A DNA stretch of 64,000 nucleotides, from assembly GCF_900115185.1 (NCBI RefSeq), contig NZ_FOVN01000002.1, positions 280,335 to 344,334 of the forward strand, in the 5' to 3' direction. Below, piece by piece: positions 9,353-17,930 of this stretch. How positions within the stretch are numbered: position 1 is the first letter of the stretch; each line of letters begins with the position of its first letter. A model generated the notes under the pieces. It had not been told where the DNA came from. It made no database searches and saw nothing but the letters and a program-made list of their open reading frames with translations. The position numbers and the translations under genes were made by a program. The DNA comes from Algorimicrobium echini (lineage in GTDB: Bacteria > Bacteroidota > Bacteroidia > Flavobacteriales > Flavobacteriaceae).

Positions 9353-9415
9353 GACTTGGTGTTTTAATCTATCTGCTGATAGACAGTTTTTACTGATTGA
9401 TGATTTTTCTAAATA

Positions 9416-9502
9416 CTATCTAAAACGTCTTTTACTATTCCAAGTATAACCCTTGGTGTTGTTCGTTCTTTTTGATATTTGATTGCTGTCTAAAGTTCTC
9501 AT
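9416..9502 (-). CDS. Small basic protein, 28 aa, tandem paralogue A
   Basis: A 28-codon ORF (ATG at 9502, TAG at 9416) encoding a very basic peptide beginning MRTLDSNQISKR and ending TWNSKRRFR. It is a paralogue of the ORF at 9548-9634. The first eight and last nine residues are identical, and the middle differs only by conservative changes (I/L, T/A, N/S, K/N, Y/F) plus two synonymous changes, without any frame shift. That pattern indicates coding constraint. The upstream sequence is also duplicated (CATCAATCA followed by an A-run). No signal peptide or membrane segment is visible and the function is unknown. Confidence 0.6.
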   Translation of the reverse strand: MRTLDSNQISKRTNNTKGYTWNSKRRFR

Positions 9503-9547
9503 GATGTTTTGATTTTTTATTGATTGATGAATTATTTACTTTAATGA

Positions 9548-9634
9548 TTATCTAAAACGTCTTTTACTATTCCAAGTAAAGCCATTTGTAGAGTTTGCTC
9601 TTTTTGATAATTGATTGCTGTCTAAAGTTCTCAT
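9548..9634 (-). CDS. Small basic protein, 28 aa, tandem paralogue B
   Basis: A 28-codon ORF (ATG at 9634, TAA at 9548) beginning MRTLDSNQLSKR and ending TWNSKRRFR, the first of three small minus-strand ORFs. It is separated from paralogue A by 45 bases. About one third of the residues are Lys or Arg, and the C-terminal SKRRFR suggests binding to nucleic acid or acidic surfaces, but that is speculation. The stretch 9635-9917 upstream holds no other ORF I can support and must contain both its promoter and that of the divergent secreted-protein gene. Confidence 0.6.
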   Translation of the reverse strand: MRTLDSNQLSKRANSTNGFTWNSKRRFR

Positions 9635-9917
9635 AATGTTTATATTTTTTTTGATTGGTATACTTTATAGACGACGCATGAAATATTTTGTTACAGTACT
9701 ATGCATTGCAAAGTAGTTATTTAACATATTTTTAACATTTAAGAGCTAAATATATCATTACCTAAAACATCAGAAAGCGCTACCATTACTAATGTTATCC
9801 TAAATTTTATTTTATGATTTATAAATTTCTCATATTTGCTATATATTTATCTTGTTTATAACATTTAGGTACAGTTTTTGAATTATGAGCTTTAATAAAT
9901 TTTCATGATCCTATAAA

Positions 9918-10607
9918 ATGAATATTGTCCGTTACATCGTAGTTGTTTACTTAATTCTGTTAATTTGTTCGCCTATACATGCACAAATTGATAGTAATCC
10001 AAACACGTCAACTTCTATACCTGCCGTAAAAAATGACTCGGGTAATAGTGGCATTAGTATTTCTCCTATTGAAAACAACGGCTTTTCTAAACCAAATTCA
10101 GGTAAGATAAATGGATTATCAGTTCCTAATAATTCAACATTAAATACGGACAAAAAACAATTTTCCATGTTCGGAGAAGAATTTGGCAATCCAGGAGAGT
10201 TATATGAGAAACAAGTGAATAAACATCTTAGATATGCCGAAAACGACCCAAGAAGTGCGCAAGGCGGTAGTACAACCACACAATATTTAGGCGATTTTAA
10301 AACCAAAGCAGATCGTGTAAATATTATATACAGAGATCACATGTATCCCGATGGCGATCGTGTTCGGATTTTTGTAAATGATGACATTGTACAATCCAAT
10401 GTGCTTTTACAATCCACCTTCAGTGGATTTAAATTACCATTGGTAAAAGGCTTTAACAAAATAGATTTTCAGGCTTTAAATCAAGGGGAATCTGGGCCAA
10501 ACACAGCTGAATTACAAATTTTAGATGATTCTGGTAATGTAATTGCTTCTAGTCAGTGGAATTTAGCAACTGGTGTAAAAGCAACACTCATTGTTGTTAA
10601 AGAGTAG
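9918..10607 (+). CDS. Secreted protein of unknown function
   Basis: A 229-residue protein with a Sec signal peptide (VVVYLILLICSPIHAQ, cleavage after about residue 22). A Ser/Asn-rich low-complexity region follows to about residue 75, then a conserved-looking globular C-terminal domain of mostly beta character (DRVNIIYRDHMYPDGDRVRI, VLLQSTFSGFKLPLVKGFNKI). No catalytic motif and no type IX sorting tail are visible. It is convergent with the pseudouridine synthase gene, with stops only 2 bases apart. I do not assign a function. Confidence 0.75.
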   Translation: MNIVRYIVVVYLILLICSPIHAQIDSNPNTSTSIPAVKNDSGNSGISISPIENNGFSKPNSGKINGLSVPNNSTLNTDKKQFSMFGEEFGNPGELYEKQVNKHLRYAENDPRSAQGGSTTTQYLGDFKTKADRVNIIYRDHMYPDGDRVRIFVNDDIVQSNVLLQSTFSGFKLPLVKGFNKIDFQALNQGESGPNTAELQILDDSGNVIASSQWNLATGVKATLIVVKE

Positions 10608-10609
10608 TG

Positions 10610-11191
10610 CTATTGAATTTCTTTAAGCCTTTCAACTTCACCCATTTTAAGGTTTGCTAATGTAATAGTTCCTACACGCACACGTACTAGACGCAAGGTT
10701 GGAAAACCAACAGCTGATGTCATTTTTCGCACTTGTCTAAACTTACCTTCCGTTATCGTAATGGAAATCCAGCTGGTAGGACCATGGCGAGCATCTCTTA
10801 TTTTCCTTCCACGCTCTGGGAAATTTGGTGTTTTTTCCAAAACAAATACTTTGGAGGGTTTGGTCAAGTATGGTTTGCTATTTACTGTAATAAGAACTCC
10901 TGTTGCTAAAACTTGGATAGCGTTGGGAGTAATTAGGCCATCTACTTGTACATAATATTCTTTTTCAATCTGACTGCTTGTAATAAAGGTACTGGTTGCT
11001 CCATCTGTAGTAAGCAGTAACAAACCTTCCGATTTTTCATCTAAACGTCCAATTGCCATAGTTCCTTTAGGAAAATTATATAATTCACCTAAAAGCCTTT
11101 TATTTCGTTTCTGTTTGCCATTAATTACAAATTGACTAATAAAACCATAAGGTTTGAAAAGTTTAAAATGTTGGATTTGTGAATTTGACAT
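10610..11191 (-). CDS. Pseudouridine synthase, RsuA/RluE type
   Basis: A protein of about 193 residues from the RsuA/RluB/E/F family that converts uridine to pseudouridine in rRNA. The catalytic Asp is in GRLDEKSEGLLLLT, with KPYGFISQF near the start and the family's C-terminal EGKFRQVRKM and LVRVRVG blocks. No S4 domain precedes the catalytic domain, as in RluE, which modifies 23S U2457. I chose the ATG at 11191. A longer frame from TTG at 11227 would run through the -7 promoter element and is rejected; ATG at 11197 is a close alternative. Confidence 0.88.
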   Translation of the reverse strand: MSNSQIQHFKLFKPYGFISQFVINGKQKRNKRLLGELYNFPKGTMAIGRLDEKSEGLLLLTTDGATSTFITSSQIEKEYYVQVDGLITPNAIQVLATGVLITVNSKPYLTKPSKVFVLEKTPNFPERGRKIRDARHGPTSWISITITEGKFRQVRKMTSAVGFPTLRLVRVRVGTITLANLKMGEVERLKEIQ

Positions 11192-11224
11192 AAGCATATA
11201 AAATAAGGAAAAGCTAGGAAGTCG

Positions 11225-11232
11225 CAAAAATA
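11225..11232 (-). promoter_or_regulatory. -7 element of the pseudouridine synthase gene
   Basis: Minus-strand TATTTTTG, matching TAnnTTTG, located 33 bases upstream of the chosen ATG. It overlaps an apparent TTG start, which argues that the upstream codons are not translated. Confidence 0.55.
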
Positions 11233-11285
11233 AGTTTTAAACGAGGGTTGTTGAAAAAGATTCTGCAATTATTTCTAAAAAATTC

Positions 11286-11315
11286 TTGATAAACCTTGAA
11301 AAGAACGTATTTTTG
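11286..11315 (+). promoter_or_regulatory. Promoter of the helicase gene
   Basis: TTG at 11286-11288 and TATTTTTG at 11308-11315 are separated by 19 bases, an ideal flavobacterial -33/-7 arrangement. The predicted transcription start is around 11320, just ahead of the ATG at 11332, and excludes the in-frame TTG at 11296 as a start. Confidence 0.7.
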
Positions 11316-11331
11316 CGCATTGGAAAAATTT

Positions 11332-12891
11332 ATGAGCACGAGTATTTCATTATCAGAATTAGAAGACAGAAAAGAAGGTAAAAACCTATATAGTTATCAA
11401 AAAGGCGCTATTAACAAAATTTTTAAAAGTTTTGAAGAAGCTCCAGAAGATTATCATCTACTATATCAGCTACCTACAGGTGGTGGTAAAACCGTTATTT
11501 TCTCGGAAATTGTAAGACAGTATTTAAAGCACCACAAAAAAAAGGTATTGGTAATGACCCACCGTATTGAGTTATGCCGACAAACTTCTGGTATGCTTAC
11601 CGAGTTTGGTGTTGAAAATAAAGTAGTAAACAGTAAAGCAAACCTGGACGACCAAGCACAGTATAGTTGTTTTGTTGCTATGGTTGAAACATTAAATAAC
11701 CGTTTAAACGAAGATAAGCTGGATATTTCAGATATCGGTTTGGTTATTATTGATGAAGCGCATTACAACTCATTTACAAAACTATTTAAGTTTTTTGAAA
11801 AATCTTTTATTTTAGGAGTTACTGCAACTCCATTGAGTTCCAACATTAAACTACCAATGAAGGACAATTATGATGAGTTAATTGTTGGTGAAAGTATTGA
11901 GTCTCTCATAAAAAATGAGTTTTTAGCAAAAGCTGAAGTCTATTCATATAATGTAGGTTTAACATCGCTGGTTGTTGGTGCTAATGGAGATTATACGGTA
12001 AAATCTTCTGAAGACTTATATACCAATAATGATATGCTTTCCAAGTTACTTCAAGCTTATGAAGAACGCTCTAAAGGAAAGAAAACCCTTATATTTAATA
12101 ATGGTATTAACACCTCATTACATGTGTATGACACTTTTAGAATGGCAGGTTATCCAGTAGCTCATTTAGATAATACAAACACCAAAAAAGAACGAAAAAA
12201 AATATTAAAATGGTTTAAAGAAACGCCTGATGCTATCTTAACCTCTGTAAGTATTTTAACTACAGGGTTCGATGAACCAACGGTAGACTCCATTATATTA
12301 AATCGCGCTACCAAATCACTCACCCTATATTATCAAATGATTGGTAGAGGTTCACGTATATTAAAAAACAAGAGTACCTTTACCGTTTTAGATTTAGGAA
12401 ATAATTTACACAGATTTGGGCCTTGGGGCGCAGATTTAGATTGGCATCGTATTTTTAGGTCGCCTAATTTTTATTTAGATGGCATTTTAGCGGATGAAGA
12501 AATTGAAGAAAACTTCCGATATGAAATGCCTGATGACTTGCGTAAATCTTTCGCTAATTCGGAAGATGTTTATTTCGATATTAAAAAAACATATATTTCA
12601 GCAGTTAGAGCCGGCGAATCTTCAAAAGTTGTATTAGAGCGTTCTATTGAGCATCATGCTAAAATTTGTGTAGAAAATAGTGAAGACTTATGGGATGCAT
12701 TAGATTTAGCCAAACAATTAGGCGATGATATAGATTACCGCATTCACCGTTATACTAAGTGTATTAGTAAGAGTACTTTTAATTTTGTGGAATGGCTAAA
12801 AGATGATTATCGTAAAAAATTACGTGCCTATTTACGTAGTAATTTTGATGAGGTTTATCTAGATATTCATGGAAAACCACCTGAAGAATAA
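11332..12891 (+). CDS. Superfamily II DEAD/DEAH helicase
   Basis: A 519-residue ATP-dependent helicase. Walker A is in LPTGGGKTVIFSEI, motif II is DEAH (VIIDEAHYNSF), motif III is GVTATPLS, and the C-terminal RecA domain carries TTGFDEPTVDSIILNRATKS and QMIGRGSR. The arrangement resembles the XPB/RecQ-like type III restriction-helicase group (DEXH, TATP, QxxGRxxR) rather than RNA DEAD-box proteins. No methylase or nuclease is adjacent, so a restriction system is not supported. The last 140 residues (from about DEEIEENFRYEM) are family-specific. The DUF1853 gene follows convergently 5 bases away. Confidence 0.85.
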   Translation: MSTSISLSELEDRKEGKNLYSYQKGAINKIFKSFEEAPEDYHLLYQLPTGGGKTVIFSEIVRQYLKHHKKKVLVMTHRIELCRQTSGMLTEFGVENKVVNSKANLDDQAQYSCFVAMVETLNNRLNEDKLDISDIGLVIIDEAHYNSFTKLFKFFEKSFILGVTATPLSSNIKLPMKDNYDELIVGESIESLIKNEFLAKAEVYSYNVGLTSLVVGANGDYTVKSSEDLYTNNDMLSKLLQAYEERSKGKKTLIFNNGINTSLHVYDTFRMAGYPVAHLDNTNTKKERKKILKWFKETPDAILTSVSILTTGFDEPTVDSIILNRATKSLTLYYQMIGRGSRILKNKSTFTVLDLGNNLHRFGPWGADLDWHRIFRSPNFYLDGILADEEIEENFRYEMPDDLRKSFANSEDVYFDIKKTYISAVRAGESSKVVLERSIEHHAKICVENSEDLWDALDLAKQLGDDIDYRIHRYTKCISKSTFNFVEWLKDDYRKKLRAYLRSNFDEVYLDIHGKPPEE

Positions 12892-12896
12892 AGTAA

Positions 12897-13709
12897 TTAC
12901 CACCAAACTATAAAGCTTTTTATAATAGTATTATCAGCCTGTTTAATCCAACAACAGGCTGATTGCTTTTCAGTTAATATGTTATTAATGTCTGCTTGAA
13001 AAGCTTTAAAATCTTGCCAATTCACAGCCTTGTGTGGCTGTAAAAGCCAGTTTGGTTTGCTTGGAAAATAAAACTCACAAGCCTCAAATTCTGATAATTG
13101 CTCTTTTCTTATATAAACACCAACTATACAATCTGTATTTAATTCTTTAAGTGTAACCTGTATATTATAGGGTAAAAACAATTGTGCCTTAAAGCAAACG
13201 TTTTGTAAAATTTGATTTATATCCAGTTTTAGACTTTCAATTAAAACCTGGGTTTGTGGTTTGTAGAGTAGTGGAAGCTGTTTATTTTTTAGTTTTGTAA
13301 GTTTTTCAATTAGACTATCTTTTCTGTTTGGTCCAATAAAATGTTCTGTTTCTGAAATTCCCACCGAATCATCATACACATAAAATTTATAAACAATTTC
13401 CAAATGAATTAAATTCTCATTGCATTTAATAATACCATCTATTTCACCAATAGTTTGTTTTCGGTTTTGAATTTGAACGTTTTCTGCTAAAACTGAAATG
13501 GCCTCATTTTGCTCCAATTCATTAAACATAAATTGTTCTACGCGTTTACCTAAACGTAAATTTCTAGGTAAACTTCTATTAAAAATAGGTAAGGGATTTT
13601 TAGTCCATTCAAATTGATAGATTCCCCAAATGGTACTAGCAGACCATAAAGCTGGCGTTTTTAAAAAACCTAGGTATTGTTGTTGAATATTATCTAAATC
13701 TTCGTTCAT
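12897..13709 (-). CDS. DUF1853 family protein
   Basis: A 270-residue soluble protein of the DUF1853 family, with the typical LGKRVEQFMFNELEQ and EIDGIIKCNENLIHLEIVYKFYVYD blocks. The conserved acidic and Lys pattern (E-x-D ... E-x-x-x-K) resembles the PD-(D/E)xK nuclease fold, an inference from the motif only. The start is the ATG at 13709. A longer frame from 13742 begins inside the hairpin terminator of the upstream gene and is unlikely to be translated. The role is unknown. Confidence 0.8.
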   Translation of the reverse strand: MNEDLDNIQQQYLGFLKTPALWSASTIWGIYQFEWTKNPLPIFNRSLPRNLRLGKRVEQFMFNELEQNEAISVLAENVQIQNRKQTIGEIDGIIKCNENLIHLEIVYKFYVYDDSVGISETEHFIGPNRKDSLIEKLTKLKNKQLPLLYKPQTQVLIESLKLDINQILQNVCFKAQLFLPYNIQVTLKELNTDCIVGVYIRKEQLSEFEACEFYFPSKPNWLLQPHKAVNWQDFKAFQADINNILTEKQSACCWIKQADNTIIKSFIVWW

Positions 13710-13731
13710 AAAACAAAGAAACAAAATAAAA

Positions 13732-13755
13732 AAGACTGCCAATGCTGGCAGTCTT
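13732..13755 (-). terminator. Intrinsic terminator of the OmpA-family gene
   Basis: Perfect 10-bp arms AAGACTGCCA and TGGCAGTCTT (13732-13741, 13746-13755) with a 4-base loop, followed on the minus strand by a T-run. It lies 33 bases after the stop of the OmpA lipoprotein gene. Confidence 0.88.
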
Positions 13756-13787
13756 AAATTTTGGACTAATTAAAAATATAAGGGAAT

Positions 13788-14627
13788 TTACTCGTTATTA
13801 GAGGCCATAAGCGCAAAAAACTTATTGATATTCGGTAGAATAATGATACGTGTTCGTCTGTTTTTTGAACGGCTTTCCGCTGATTCATTATCTGCTACAG
13901 GCAAGTAAAAACTTCTACCCGAAGCAATTAATTTTTCAGGTGCCACATTGTAATCTTTTTGCAGTTTTCTTACTACGGAAGTAGCACGCAATACACTTAA
14001 ATCCCAATTATCGGTAATTTTTCCGGTATTAATACTTCTGGAATCTGTGTGTCCTTCAACCATAACTTCAATACTTGGTTCAGAGTTGATAACATCAGCT
14101 AATTTTTGCAAAATGTTGTTGGCTTTACTGCTTACTTTATAACTGGCGGTATTGAATAGTAACTTATCTGAAATTGAAATCATAACAACCGTTTCATCTA
14201 TATTAATGGCAATGTCATCATCTTCATTTAAGCTACTAGTATCCATTGATTTTCGCAAGTTGTAACCAACTGCTAAATTCATTGAATCTTTTAAATTTTC
14301 AGCATTTGCTAAAGCTTCTGGATCTACATTTTTCAAGGTTTCATTCATGCGTTCACGTGTATTGTTAGAAATAATCATGTCATCTCCAACGGCTACAAAT
14401 TTTGCATCATTTTCTTCTGTAAGTGTATTTAATTTGGAATTGTAGGTGTCTATTCGCGCCTGAATTTCAGCAAATTTATTTTCTAAATCTTCTTTAGCAA
14501 CACGTGTTTTTTGAAGTTCACTTGTTATTTCACCATTCTCCTGCTGTAAAGCAACATATTTCTTTTTAGAAACACAAGACATGATTACGATACTAGATAG
14601 TACAAGAATTGAAATTTTTTTAATCAT
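13788..14627 (-). CDS. OmpA family lipoprotein
   Basis: A 279-residue lipoprotein (lipobox VIMSC, Cys17). A helical, probably coiled-coil region spans about residues 20-80, and a C-terminal OmpA peptidoglycan-binding domain runs from about 150. The domain shows MVEGHTDSRSI, WDLSVLRATSVVR and NRRTRIII, with the diaminopimelate-contacting Asp and Arg. It should tether the outer membrane to the cell wall. No beta-barrel precedes the domain, so it is not a porin. It is monocistronic, with its own terminator. Confidence 0.9.
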   Translation of the reverse strand: MIKKISILVLSSIVIMSCVSKKKYVALQQENGEITSELQKTRVAKEDLENKFAEIQARIDTYNSKLNTLTEENDAKFVAVGDDMIISNNTRERMNETLKNVDPEALANAENLKDSMNLAVGYNLRKSMDTSSLNEDDDIAINIDETVVMISISDKLLFNTASYKVSSKANNILQKLADVINSEPSIEVMVEGHTDSRSINTGKITDNWDLSVLRATSVVRKLQKDYNVAPEKLIASGRSFYLPVADNESAESRSKNRRTRIIILPNINKFFALMASNNE

Positions 14628-14719
14628 AATTATAGTTAAGTTTTAGATTTAATATAATTACGATTAATGGCTCTTTATAGATGTTTTAAAAGTGACTTTT
14701 TGATTTCTTTAACATAATC

Positions 14720-15967
14720 TTATTCGTCTAAAATACCAATATGTGTAGATAATTCAAAGATCTCTAAATCGAAAAACGGTACGGCTGCTAAAGCATGATC
14801 AAAAATATCTGACATAATATATTCGTAATTAGCCCATCGTTTATCACTACTAAACGCGTATATCTCTAAAGGTAATCCTTGTGGTGTTGGAGCTAATTGT
14901 CGTACCATAATCATCATATCTTTATTAATCCCTGAATGATTTTCAATATAACTCTGCATGTATTTGCGAAACACACCTAGGTTTGTAAGGTTTCTACCGT
15001 TTATTAAAGTGGATTTATCAATATTATTGGATGTGTTGAAATTCTTAATATCACTTTGTCTTTGATTTAAATAACTGGTTATTAATTGAATGCTTTTTAA
15101 TTCTTCAATTTTATCATCCGTTAAATAAACAATGCTTTTCGCCTTTAAAAGAATTGACCGTTTTATTCGTCTTCCATCAGAAGATTGCATTCCACGCCAA
15201 TTTTTAAACGAATCCGTTATAAGCGCAAATGTTGGAATATGAGTAATGGTTAAATCAAAATTTTGCACTTGAACCGTTGACAGGTTTATTTCGATGACAT
15301 CACCATCTGCACCATATTTTTCCATAGTTATCCAATCACCAATCCGAACAGAATCATTTATAGCAACTTGAATACTGGCAACAAAACCAAGAATAGTATC
15401 CTTAAATATTAAGAGAAGAACTGCTGATGCAGCACCTAAAGTTGTGAAGAATTTAATAAAAGATAAATCGATAACAACGGCTAAAATGGAAGCAACACCT
15501 AAAATCCAAATAAACAGCATCCCAACCTGAATATAACTATCTATAGGCTTATCCCGTAATCGAGGTAAGGTTTTAAAGTAAGATTCAAAAGTTTGCAATA
15601 TGCTTCTAATAATCCAAACCGTTAAAAGGATACCGTATACTTTAATTAAGATAATAATATTACCCTCAAACTCGGGATAGTCATAAAAAACAAAAGGGAA
15701 TAATTTTAAAGTAATAATTAATGGTACAATATGGGCAATATTTCTTGGCGCTTTATGGTTTATTAATAAATCGTCAAAATTGGTTTTAGATTTCGCTGCC
15801 AAACCATTAAACACATTTATCAATACTTTTCGAGTTATATAATCAGCTATAACAATAATAACTAATAGCGCAATTAATAAAGCCAACATGTTTAAGGCTT
15901 TAGAATAGGGTTCAGAAACGCCTGCTTCTATGCTATAATCATAAATTAAACATTGTAAATCTTCCAT
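14720..15967 (-). CDS. MscS-type mechanosensitive channel, YbdG-like
   Basis: A 415-residue inner-membrane protein, the same length as E. coli YbdG. It has five N-terminal hydrophobic helices (from about 25 to 200), the pore-lining helix (FFTTLGAASAVLLLIFKDTILGF region) and the cytosolic beta domain with IGDWITMEKYGADGDVIEINLSTVQV. The ITHIPTFALITDSFKNW segment is typical of the YbdG subgroup, which gates poorly and affects osmotic-stress sensing. Its ATG overlaps the stop of the DUF3817 gene by one base (TAATG), indicating coupled translation. Confidence 0.88.
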   Translation of the reverse strand: MEDLQCLIYDYSIEAGVSEPYSKALNMLALLIALLVIIVIADYITRKVLINVFNGLAAKSKTNFDDLLINHKAPRNIAHIVPLIITLKLFPFVFYDYPEFEGNIIILIKVYGILLTVWIIRSILQTFESYFKTLPRLRDKPIDSYIQVGMLFIWILGVASILAVVIDLSFIKFFTTLGAASAVLLLIFKDTILGFVASIQVAINDSVRIGDWITMEKYGADGDVIEINLSTVQVQNFDLTITHIPTFALITDSFKNWRGMQSSDGRRIKRSILLKAKSIVYLTDDKIEELKSIQLITSYLNQRQSDIKNFNTSNNIDKSTLINGRNLTNLGVFRKYMQSYIENHSGINKDMMIMVRQLAPTPQGLPLEIYAFSSDKRWANYEYIMSDIFDHALAAVPFFDLEIFELSTHIGILDE

Positions 15968-16251
15968 TATAAATGGTTTTTCTTAAGGTACTTATATTCT
16001 ACGTAAAAAGTCCCAAATGGTATTATAGATGCTAGAAGTACTTTAGCTAAAATAGAATTAGACCATTGCATTTTCTTACTAATGAGTATGGCCATAACAA
16101 TATAGGCAATGAATAGTAAACCATGAGGCATGCCAAGTATTTTGACATATTGCGGATCATCAGACAAGTATTTTATGGGTGTTGCAATAAATAGTAAAAG
16201 AATGTACGATACACCTTCCAAAAACGCTATTAATCTAAATAAATTCAGCAT
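15967..16251 (-). CDS. DUF3817 integral membrane protein
   Basis: A 94-residue membrane protein with three predicted helices (RLIAFLEGVSYILLLFIATP, HGLLFIAYIVMAIL, VLLASIIPFGTFYVEYKYL), matching DUF3817 (YdzA-like). The conserved EG-x-S, MPHGLLF and GTF-x-x-E blocks are visible. The function is unknown. It is translationally coupled to the mechanosensitive channel gene. I use ATG 16251; a longer frame from TTG at 16278 overlaps the -7 element and is rejected. Confidence 0.82.
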   Translation of the reverse strand: MLNLFRLIAFLEGVSYILLLFIATPIKYLSDDPQYVKILGMPHGLLFIAYIVMAILISKKMQWSNSILAKVLLASIIPFGTFYVEYKYLKKNHL

Positions 16252-16275
16252 ACGAAATCTTTGTGAAATTAATTG

Positions 16276-16283
16276 CAAAAATA
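16276..16283 (-). promoter_or_regulatory. -7 element of the DUF3817-mscS unit
   Basis: Minus-strand TATTTTTG (TAnnTTTG consensus), 24 bases upstream of the chosen DUF3817 ATG. Confidence 0.5.
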
Positions 16284-16458
16284 CAATTCTTAATAGGAAT
16301 TAATTAAGGTTTTAACAATAAATTATTGCTTGTCTAAACCAGTTAAAATACCACTAATAAGCCGATTACCGAGTATAATGTTTATCATAACGAATATAAT
16401 AGACACAACTACAATTAAATAATACTTTTATATCATCAACGCTATTTAATTTAAAATT

Positions 16459-17805
16459 TTGGCCTCAAGAAATCTAAAAAACCAAAACAGCTTATTCATG
16501 TATGTTTGCATGATGTTTTTGGTATGCAGTTTAGCGAAAGCCCAAACAACTACAACTATTGTCGATTCTAATTTTGAGCAAGCACTCATTAATCTTGGTA
16601 TTGACTCTAATGGCTTAAATGGAAATATTCTAGACACGGACGCGGAATCCGTAAACACTTTAAATGTAGATCAAAAAAGCATATCAGACTTATCAGGTAT
16701 TGAAGCGTTTGTTAATTTAAAGCATCTTTATGCCTACTCAAACCACTTAACAGCACTAAATTTATCACAAAACACATTTTTAGAAGTTTTAGATATTGAA
16801 AACAATGGTCTAGAGACATTAAATATTTCGCAAAATACTCTGCTTAAAGAAATATATGTTAGTAATAATTTATTGCAAACCTTGACAGTTACACATCTTC
16901 CAGATTTAGAATTATTATCTTGTAGCTTAAATAATTTATCCACACTCAATATTTCTAACAATGCAGAACTTGGAGTACTATGGTGTTATTCCAACAACCT
17001 AAACACACTTAATGTTAGTAATAATCATGAACTTGAATCTCTATTTTGTGGAGATAATAATTTGAATGTTTTAAACATTTCAAGTAATTATGATTTACGC
17101 ACCTTGTCATGTTCGGGAAATAATCTTAATAACCTGTCCTTCAGTCAATGTTCTGATATATCATATATAGATATTAGCAATAATAATTTTTCAGAAATAG
17201 ATTTAAGTGCAAATAACGGTTTAAAACGTTTGTTGTGTGAAAACAATAACCTTACGGAATTAGATCTTTTTAATGCGCCTCAATTACTATTATTACACGC
17301 TGGTAATAATCTGTTAGAAACAATTGATATATCAACCAACAACGATTTGCGCTACGTACGCTTGGGCAGTAATAATTTAAGCTCTTTAGATATTAGAAAT
17401 AGTGAAAATCACAGAATTTCAAGTTTTAATGCAGAAAACAATGCAAATTTAAGTTGCATTTTTGTCGATAATGTTCAAGCTAGTTATTTGGTTAATTGGG
17501 TCATTGATAGTGCGTCGCATTTTGTAGCTAATGAAGCGGATTGTAATTCATTAAGCACGTTAGATTTTAGCAATAGTTTAGAAATTGTACTATATCCAAA
17601 CCCTGCTACAGATTATCTATACATTAAGAATGTAGAATCTAATACTCAGATTGAAATCTATTCCGTTAACGGTCAACGTGTAAAACAACTGACAGCATCA
17701 CCTCAAGAGGATGGTATTAATGTTTCTTCGTTACGTGCTGGTTTATACATGGTTAAAGTAACTCACTTAAACCAATCTATCATCAAGAAAATCCTCATTA
17801 ATTAG
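16459..17805 (+). CDS. Secreted leucine-rich repeat protein with T9SS tail
   Basis: A 448-residue secreted protein. An N-terminal signal (FMYVCMMFLVCSLAKA) is followed by about 13 leucine-rich repeats of roughly 21 residues with the pattern L-x-x-L-x-h-x-x-N-x-L-x-x-L-N-I-S. The C-terminal 75 residues (LYPNPATDYLYIKNV, then VYSVNG-type block, GLYMVKV and IIKKILIN) form a type A type IX secretion sorting domain, so it is probably exported through the T9SS and attached to the cell surface. The start is uncertain: TTG at 16459 gives a normal signal peptide, while ATG at 16498 leaves one with no basic N-region. Confidence 0.85.
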   Translation: MASRNLKNQNSLFMYVCMMFLVCSLAKAQTTTTIVDSNFEQALINLGIDSNGLNGNILDTDAESVNTLNVDQKSISDLSGIEAFVNLKHLYAYSNHLTALNLSQNTFLEVLDIENNGLETLNISQNTLLKEIYVSNNLLQTLTVTHLPDLELLSCSLNNLSTLNISNNAELGVLWCYSNNLNTLNVSNNHELESLFCGDNNLNVLNISSNYDLRTLSCSGNNLNNLSFSQCSDISYIDISNNNFSEIDLSANNGLKRLLCENNNLTELDLFNAPQLLLLHAGNNLLETIDISTNNDLRYVRLGSNNLSSLDIRNSENHRISSFNAENNANLSCIFVDNVQASYLVNWVIDSASHFVANEADCNSLSTLDFSNSLEIVLYPNPATDYLYIKNVESNTQIEIYSVNGQRVKQLTASPQEDGINVSSLRAGLYMVKVTHLNQSIIKKILIN

Positions 17806-17930
17806 TATCCACTTTATCAGTTCTAACAGCTATTCCGTTTAAAGTTAGTCGCGCTTAAAGTTAATTTTAACGCTTTTTTACAGTTTCCATTTGTAGAGTT
17901 TAAGTATCTTTAAAACTTAAACTAAACACT

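Larger units (their letters stand above)
9416..9634. repeat. Tandem gene duplication, 132-bp period
   Basis: Two direct copies of about 87 bp (9416-9502 and 9548-9634), 132 bases apart, each spanning one 28-codon ORF exactly. They are near-identical at both ends and more divergent in the middle. The flanking CATCAATCA plus A-rich leader recurs a third time around 9391-9405, ahead of the 43-codon ORF, suggesting that an ancestral unit was triplicated. Confidence 0.75.

Noticed and set aside
11332-13709. Restriction or defence system built from the SF2 helicase and the nuclease-like DUF1853 gene
   Set aside because: The genes are convergent rather than co-transcribed, no methylase or further nuclease is nearby, and both families occur as solitary core genes.
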